64,000 nt of DNA from the NCBI RefSeq assembly GCF_001704415.2, contig NC_030816.1:82152713-82216712 (forward strand), read 5' to 3'. A program made the position numbers and the translations under genes. The stretch's first letter is position 1. Every line of letters begins with the position of its first letter. The notes under the pieces are model-generated. The model saw only the letters and a list, made by a program, of their open reading frames with translations. It was not told the DNA's origin and made no database searches. This DNA comes from Capra hircus. Taxonomy: Eukaryota > Chordata > Mammalia > Artiodactyla > Bovidae. Shown piece by piece: positions 57,440 through 64,000 of the stretch.

Positions 57440-60400
57440 AGGAGGGAAACTCTAAGGCTCATTGCCTTCAGTGAGGACACAAGTCAGCATTTTTAAAAAA
57501 TCATGAAGGCAAGTACTTGCTCTTCATAAAATTCGGAAGTACTATGATTACTTTGTAGAGTTTATCCAGGCGATGACAGATACAAACTATGATTAAATTA
57601 TTCAGCCGAGGTTATCCAGTGATGCTCGTGAACTTAGAAAACAGGAGAACAATCCTTTACAATATAAGGGAGAGAAGTAGAGTTATGAAAACAAATTTTC
57701 TGCTTCAAAGGATTTATAGACACAGTCTTACAAGTAGAACCTATTCTTTCAGTATTATGCTTGACCTTCAATTATAAAAAATAGCCACTAGTTTCTCCTT
57801 TGGAACATTCTGTTAGGAAAATATTTATCATATAACTGGAATATTAAAGTGTTTGCTACTGATGTTAATAGTCCTAATACAGGAATGCTTCACTTTATAT
57901 ACTAGATTTTAAAATGTAGGTGAACTGAGTTTTATTATTATACTTTAAATTTCCATATAAGAGAATCTTTTCCTATTTAAAAGAATATTCTGTAGAAATT
58001 GCCCTTGTTTAGAAGGTAGTTTGGTGTGAAGTGAGAATTCTTCACCTAATACATATTTGACTTTAGATTTCCATGAGTAATGTTTGTTTATATATTAAAA
58101 GTTTTTAAAGGCGGTCTTAAATACTTTAACAGACCTAGTATTTTCTTAGACACTTTAAGCCGTGATTTCAAATAAACTTGAAGGCCTCGTTGTGGGGTTG
58201 GTACATCCTAAACAGCCCCAAGAGAAGACTTACCATTTTTTAGGTCTTAGCACATGTAGATATGAGAAGGGTGAAATCTTTGCCTCTGGCCTCCATCCTA
58301 AGGTTTTGTTGTTTTTGTTGTTTTTAATCTAGGAAGAGAGAAGATTTCTTCTTTTTGCTTTTGAATACAAATTGTAGATAGATCCCACTTCCTCATAGCA
58401 GCTAAAAGTAAGTTTTTCACAAAATGTGGTCCCTCCTGATCCCTGCTGATGTGATCTGTGAGCCACCAGAGTTTTTACAACAACTTTAAATGCAGACAGT
58501 GCCATGTTGTGGACAGCAACATGAAAAATCACTAAAAGCACCCTTTGTGCCTCTGTGACATCTATGAAATGAAAGCTGGTTTTTCTGTACATAATTTGTA
58601 AGGAATATTGATATGACCTTTATTGCTCATTTGGAGTATAGTCAGGACTTGAGTGATACAGCAGGATTATTCAAGGGGGTATTTCAGTGCAGGATTAGTT
58701 TATTTAATTCTAATCATTTTAAAAACAAAATATTTAAATCATCAGTATACACCATCTTTTCAGAAATATTAATTGATGGAAAAGGCACTATTATGATACT
58801 AACATGTGCTTAAAGCTTTAATGCATTAGTCAGTAGAAAAGAATAACTATTCATTTAATTTTGAAATGTAAGGTTATGAAGTACCAGCATACAAGTCAAG
58901 TAGATTTGCTAACTAACTCCTTCAAAGTATTCCAAGTAATAAATGATTCTATAAGGTTTTTTAATTTGATAATTTTTAAAACTGATTATAAAAAATTCAG
59001 TAACATCAAAAATAAGAATAAAGAGCATATATTTATCACATTTGCTATTTTTATCCCTTTATTTTTTTTCTGTGCTGTATTTAAGGCAGATCCCAGATCA
59101 CATGTCCTTTCACCCATACTTACTTCAAAATAAATCTCTTCAAAATGTGGATTTCCTTCCATAACCACAGTGCTGTTATCTGTCACAACCACCTCTTTAC
59201 TTTGAAGAAGGTTCTTGTCAGATTAAAGTAAATGATTTGTCTGGGGCTTGGATTGACTATGGCTTTAAAGGAGGACATCTGTTGTGTCCAGGAGATGGGT
59301 GTGTGTTCTCAAGTATCTCTGTGTCTTGTACGATAAGATCCAAAGTGGTTTGTAAAGGAAACTTTAAAAAGCAACATAAATCTTTACATTCTCAGCTAAA
59401 AATATGATGTTGCCACCATAGTTTTATAAATGAAAAGTAATTTACTGATATCTGACATATAGGAAATGACTGTCTCATAGATGAGACCCACTCATTAATA
59501 GGGGAAAAGCCAGACTTAATAAAACCAAAATAAAAGGAGTCACAATTTGGTATTTGCAAGGAGTTTTTTGTTCACTGTAAGAAAACGTTTTCCTCTGCCA
59601 GCTGTGTAAGTGCTGGTTTGAGGGATGAGCCGGCACCTAGTCCCTTCAGTAGTAATTATAGGAACTCTATAGGCCTTAGATTTCCTGTGAAGACTTGGAA
59701 GCCATTGTGCTAACTCAGAGAGAAGCACATGGAAATCTCTCTCACACAAGCTCTTGTACTTAAATTATTTATTGCTATTACTATTTTTAATCCACAGACT
59801 CACTAGAGTAATTACTCAGTGAACCAGTCTTATTCTGGAGAAGAAACCCTCGATGGAGAGTGAACTATAAGCAGGTTAAAGGCCCTGGGGAGTAGAGGTC
59901 CTGCCTACTTGTGGAAACATAGCTTTGATGTTAGATTTAATCTGACCAGTGGAAAAAGTGATTCTTCTCCCTCCCTTCCCATTTGATTTTCCCATGACTT
60001 TTTAGTGGTGCATGTACTACAAAAGTGCTGTAAAAGGGAAGCTCATCTTTATTTTAAGCCTTGAACTGAACATATATAGAAATGACTCTTGCCAAAAACA
60101 TGCAAGGAAGATGTACGTAATAATTAAGGAAAATAAGGGAAACATACTCAGGAAAGGAAATCAGGAGATGGCTGCCACCCTTTATGGCTATCTTTGTAAT
60201 ACTGTTAATACTGTTTATAAAGTTTTTTGGATTTTGCTTGTGTGTGTGTGTTCTGGATATCCTATTGAACGCTTCATAGGAGAAAATAATTTTTTTTTTA
60301 GCAAAAATAGGCCAAACTACTGTGTACTATTCTGTGCTGTTTTGGTTGAGTGACACTGGCAACTAAGATGTTTAAAAATTAAGTTGCTCTTTGTTATCTC

Positions 60401-60559
60401 TGAACTCAGATCATTGAAGAATTACTGTATAGAACACTCGGTATAGGTGAATTTAAAATACACTAAATAAAAACTTCCTTGAAATTTTTAAAGTTAAGAA
60501 TGAGAGATGGGAGGCAGTTATTTGTGTACGCTGGCTGTTGTTAAATACAACGTCTAAAG
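57440..60559. other. AT-rich intronic sequence
   Basis: About 3.1 kb with no recognised exon or confident repeat. Open frames (for example 58329-58592 minus, 60012-60353 plus) lack domain support. Confidence 0.5.
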
Positions 60560-63346
60560 ATTATGTTCAACAAGAGTGATGTTAGCTGAATGGCAGAATA
60601 ACAAGCTCTGGAACCTCCTTTCTTCAACATAGATACAAAATCAATAATATACTGATCAATTCCCTTTGTGAGAAATCCAGAAGCTAGTTGAGAGGCTTCT
60701 GTACCCCTAATGCATTATGAAACTGGCCACATCAGAGCTGGTAGAAAAACTTGATTTGCCGTAATCACTACCCCTGGCAAAGTGCCATATAATTGGGAGA
60801 AAACCCCCAGCTTCAAGCTCTCCCTGGGAAGAGAAGGAAAGAACTGGATCATATGTCTGATGTTTTGATTTTTTTCTGGATGTGGCCTAAGCCACTGGCT
60901 TCTATCTTATCTGTCTCAAAGGGCTGATGGAACACCAGGGGCCGCTGAGAAAAAAGATGACAGTTTGAACTAGCATATTCAAGACAGCCCCTTCTCCTGG
61001 CCCAGTACAGAGTGAGTTGGTGAGGAAGCCCCAGATTTCAGCTACTACGTTAAAAGCAGAGGGTAGGAAAGAGTTGGACCATGTGTCCAGTGTTCAGATT
61101 TCCTTAGGGCTGCCCAGGGGACTGGCTTTTGAATTAGAACACTGACAGAACCCAGCATATTCCATACATCTTGGGGTCACTAAGAACAAAGATGGTGGTT
61201 TGCACTAGTATGATGGTTGGAGCAACTTCCAGAATCACTAAACAGGCTGAGTAGTGAGAATCTTCTTTTTTACAAGCCTGAAGTGAAGTGAAGTGATGTC
61301 ATTCAGTCGTGCCCGACTCTTTGCGACCCCGTGGACTGTAGTTTACAAGGCTCCTCTGTCCATGGAATTTTCCAGGCAAGAGTACTGGAGTGGGTTGCCG
61401 TTTCCTTCTCCAGGGGATCTTCCCGACCCAGGGATCGAACCCAGGGCTCCTTCATTGAGGGCAGACGCTTTCCCGTCTGAGCCACCAGGGAAGCCAAACC
61501 TAGTCCATGAAAATTGGAAGAGGTGATAATTTTGTCTGATGCAGAGACACCAACGTAGAGAGTCAAGAAAAATTAAGAAACAGGGAAAAAAAATAAGAAA
61601 CAGGGAAATAAGTCCAGAAGGTATAAGATAACTCTCCAGAAACTGACCCCAGTGAAATGGAGATATAAATTTACCTGACAGAGAATTTAAAATAGCAGTC
61701 ATAAAGATGCTCAGTGAGTTAAAGAGAAAATGCATGAACCAAGTGAGACTTTCAAATGGTTTTAAAGTAGAAATTAAGTAGCCGATGTGTATGATAACTG
61801 AAATGAAAAAATATACTGGAGGCTTTCAGCAGCGGATTAGATGAAGCAGTAGAAATCAGCAGCATACTTGAAGATGGATCATTGGAAATAAATATTTAAT
61901 CAGAGGAGAAAAAAGAAGTGAAAGCATGAAGAAAACTTGAGAGACTTGTGGGATACCATTACATGGACCAATGTGTGTATTATGGGAGTCTCAGAAGAAA
62001 AGAGAGAGAAAGGGGCAGACTGTTTACACAAAGAAATAATTGCTGAAAACTCCCCAAATCTGGGGAATAGACATACAGATTCAGTGATCCTCATGGTTCC
62101 CAAATAAGGTGAACTTAGAGAAGTACACACCAGCATACATCATAATCAGGTCATCGGAAGTCCAAAGACAAAGCAGATTTTAAAATTGGCGAGAATAAGA
62201 GCAACTTGTCTCGTATAAGGAGACTCCATAAACCTATTGGTGAACTTTTCAGTAGGAACCTTGCGGTCCAAAAGGGGATGTGACTATATATTCAAAATGC
62301 TAAGTGAAAAAAACTACTAATCAAGAATACCATACCTTGCAAAACTGTACTTCAAAAGTGATAGAGAGATAAAGGCTTTCATAGACACACGAAAGCTAAA
62401 GTAGTTCATCACCACTACACCTGCCTTACAACAAATGCTAAAGGGAATTCTTTAAGTTGAAATGAAAGGATGGCAAACAAAAATATGAAAGTAGAAAACT
62501 TGCTAATAAAGGTATAGACAAATGCAGACTTTCGTTACTATAATGGTGATGGATATACCCCTTTTAGTTATAAGAAAGCTTAAAAGATAACTATTAAAAA
62601 TGACTGTATCTGGGAATACACAATGTAAAAATATAGAAATTGTGACATCAGTAAATGCAGTGGAATGAAATAATTAGAAGTAGAGTTTTATGCAACTATA
62701 GTTGTTAGGAGTTTAAAATAGACTGACATTAGCTATAATTTATTTCATGTAAGCTCCATGTGAACGAAAAATATTCTTCTAGATGATATGAAAAAGAAAA
62801 AGAAATCCAAGCATATGAATATAAAAAAAAATCAATGAAACACGAAGGAAGATAGCAAGAGAGGAAAAGAGGGACAAACGAACTAAAAGATTGACAGAAA
62901 ACAGTTAACAATATAGTAATAATAAGTCCTTCCCTATTAATAATGACTTTAAATGTAAATGAATTAAACTCCCTAATAAAAAGACACAAAGTAGCTGGTC
63001 TGCTGAAAAAAACAAAAACAAGGTCCAACTATATGCTTCCTGTAGGAGACTCACTTCAGGTTGAAGATATATATAGGCTGAAAGTGAAGAGATGGAAAAA
63101 GGTATTCCATGCAAATGATGACCAAAAGGGAACAAAGATGACTGTAATTATATCACACAGAATAGATGTTAAGGACTGTCACAAGAGATAAGGAAAAACA
63201 TAAAGGCAAAAGGGTCAACTTACCAGTAAGAAATAACAATTGTAAATATATATGCATACACTAGAAGAGCACCTAAATATATAGAACACTCAATTATTAT
63301 ACAAAGCAAACACTGACACAAGTGAAAGGAGAAGTACTAGAAATAT
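60560..63346 (+). mobile_element. Old L1 LINE, 5' UTR to early ORF2, split by a SINE
   Basis: 60560-61284 is L1 5'-UTR-like with two degenerate tandem units (starting about 60809 and 61032, each with GGAAAGA(A/G)(C/T)TGGA.CATGTGTC-like blocks). After the SINE, 61500-62200 matches L1 ORF1 layout (GACAGAGAATTTAAAATAGC, CCCCAAATCTGGGGAATAGA). Around 62943-63191 a frame reads TRSNYMLPVGDSLQVEDIYR, resembling ORF2. Frames are broken throughout. The right end is taken over by the mariner. Confidence 0.8.
61285..61497 (-). mobile_element. Bov-tA SINE inside L1
   Basis: Low-divergence reverse-complement copy: CATTCAGTCGTGCCCGACTC, TTTGCGACCCCGTGGACTG, GGGATCTTCCCGACCCAGGG, ending GTCTGAGCCACCAGGGAAGC. 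Confidence 0.95.
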
Positions 63347-64000
63347 TAAGGTTGGTGAGAAGGTAATTGCGATTTTGGACCATGAATTTAAAATCATCAT
63401 AACTAAGCTGAAACGTGTATTAATCAAAATAGGAGCCATTACAATCAACACATTTTTACCAATGAGAAATAAGTTTCTTTATTACTGTAGCATAAAAATC
63501 CATGCTTCAGGATTCAGCAAACTCTTGGAAAGCATTCTCTGCCTCTTGCTGGTTGTGGAAGTATTTTCCCTGGAAAAGGTTGTCAAGATGCTTGAAGTAG
63601 TGATAGTAGGTTGTTGAGAGATCAGGTGAATAGAGTAAATGAGGCAAAACTTAATAGCCCAATTCATTCAACTTTTGAAGCATTAGTTGTGCGACATGTG
63701 GTCGGGTTTTGTCATGGAGAATTGGACTCATTCTGTTGACCAGTGCTGGCTGCAGGCCATGCAGTTTAGTGCGTTTCCATTTGCTGAGCATACTTCTCAG
63801 ATGTAATGGTTTCACTGGGACTCAGAAAGCTGCGGTGGATCAGACCAGCAGCGGACCACCAAACAATGATCATGACCTTTTTTGGGTACAAGTTGGCTTT
63901 AGGGAGTGCTTTCAAGCTTCTCAGCTAGCCCCTGAGATGGTCATCACTGGTTGTCATGTAAAATGACACATTTCACCACAGGTCACAATCCAGTTGAGAA
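63347..64000 (-). mobile_element. Mariner (Tc1/mariner) DNA transposon, partial
   Basis: The left terminal repeat resembles mariner ends (TAAGGTTGGTGAGAAGGTAA) and sits at a TA in the old L1. Minus-strand reading gives a transposase-like C-terminal segment (NWAIKFCLIYSIHLISQQP and SKSLLNPEAWIFML, within 63482-63667) with broken frames. It resembles the bovine Mariner1 family. The other end lies past the window edge. Confidence 0.88.

Larger units (their letters stand above)
49897..64000 (+). other. TULP4: TULP4 downstream intron, partial
   Basis: The GTAACA donor at 49897 opens an intron with no matching downstream exon recognised before the window ends, so it is at least 14.1 kb long. It holds MIR, L1, SINE, zinc-finger-relic and mariner sequences plus long unique stretches. 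Confidence 0.75.

Noticed and set aside
58329..58592. 87-codon minus-strand frame as a gene or retrocopy
   Set aside because: No motif, splice support or retrocopy hallmark could be seen. It stays unassigned.

Overview
This window is nuclear DNA from a ruminant, most likely a bovid. The evidence is direct: it carries many copies of tRNA-Glu/BovA SINEs (Bov-tA), a BOV-A2 dimer, CHR-type SINEs, RTE-BovB LINEs and ruminant L1 3' ends, families that occur together only in ruminant-lineage genomes. There are no operons, bacterial-style genes, rRNA, functional tRNA genes or CRISPR arrays.

The only functional coding sequence I can support is two internal exons of one plus-strand gene, recognised as TULP4 (tubby-like protein 4). 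They are 39323-39451 (43 codons) and 49735-49896 (54 codons). Both have AG/GT splice borders and phase-0 junctions, and the decoded peptides join into consecutive WD40-type blades. Everything else is intron: more than 39 kb upstream, a 10,283-bp intron between the exons, and more than 14 kb downstream. No start-codon exon, promoter or terminal exon was recognised.

Layout. 1-14 kb: AT-rich intron with scattered SINEs, a BovB fragment, and three related ancient repeats at 10.0-12.5 kb. 14.4-14.7 kb: an uninterrupted 271-bp homopurine tract. 15-24 kb: three BovB copies, one on the minus and two on the plus strand, one keeping a 281-codon reverse-transcriptase fragment. 24-39 kb: mostly unique, moderately GC-rich intron with older repeats, a degraded endogenous-retrovirus pol trace and an L1 3' end holding a tandem SINE. 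39.3-39.5 kb: first TULP4 exon. 40.7-41.0 kb: a multi-unit SINE array inserted into a MIR. 43.6-47.2 kb: an old L1 split by a DNA transposon, a CHR SINE, an antisense L1 end and a BovB. 47.2-48.9 kb: a solo LTR with a perfect 6-bp target duplication. 49.7-49.9 kb: second TULP4 exon. 50-60 kb: mostly unique intron, with a decayed C2H2 zinc-finger-like pseudogene at 57.1 kb. 60.5-63.3 kb: the 5' part of an old L1 with a SINE inside it. 63.3 kb to the end: a mariner copy running off the window.

No new multi-gene system is evident. The points most worth a second look are the nested insertion stack, the long-U3 solo LTR with internal tandem repeats, the homopurine tract with its 100-bp internal duplication, the expanded SINE arrays, and the zinc-finger relic. 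Family names rest on my recognition of sequence patterns, and repeat borders are approximate unless a target-site duplication is quoted.
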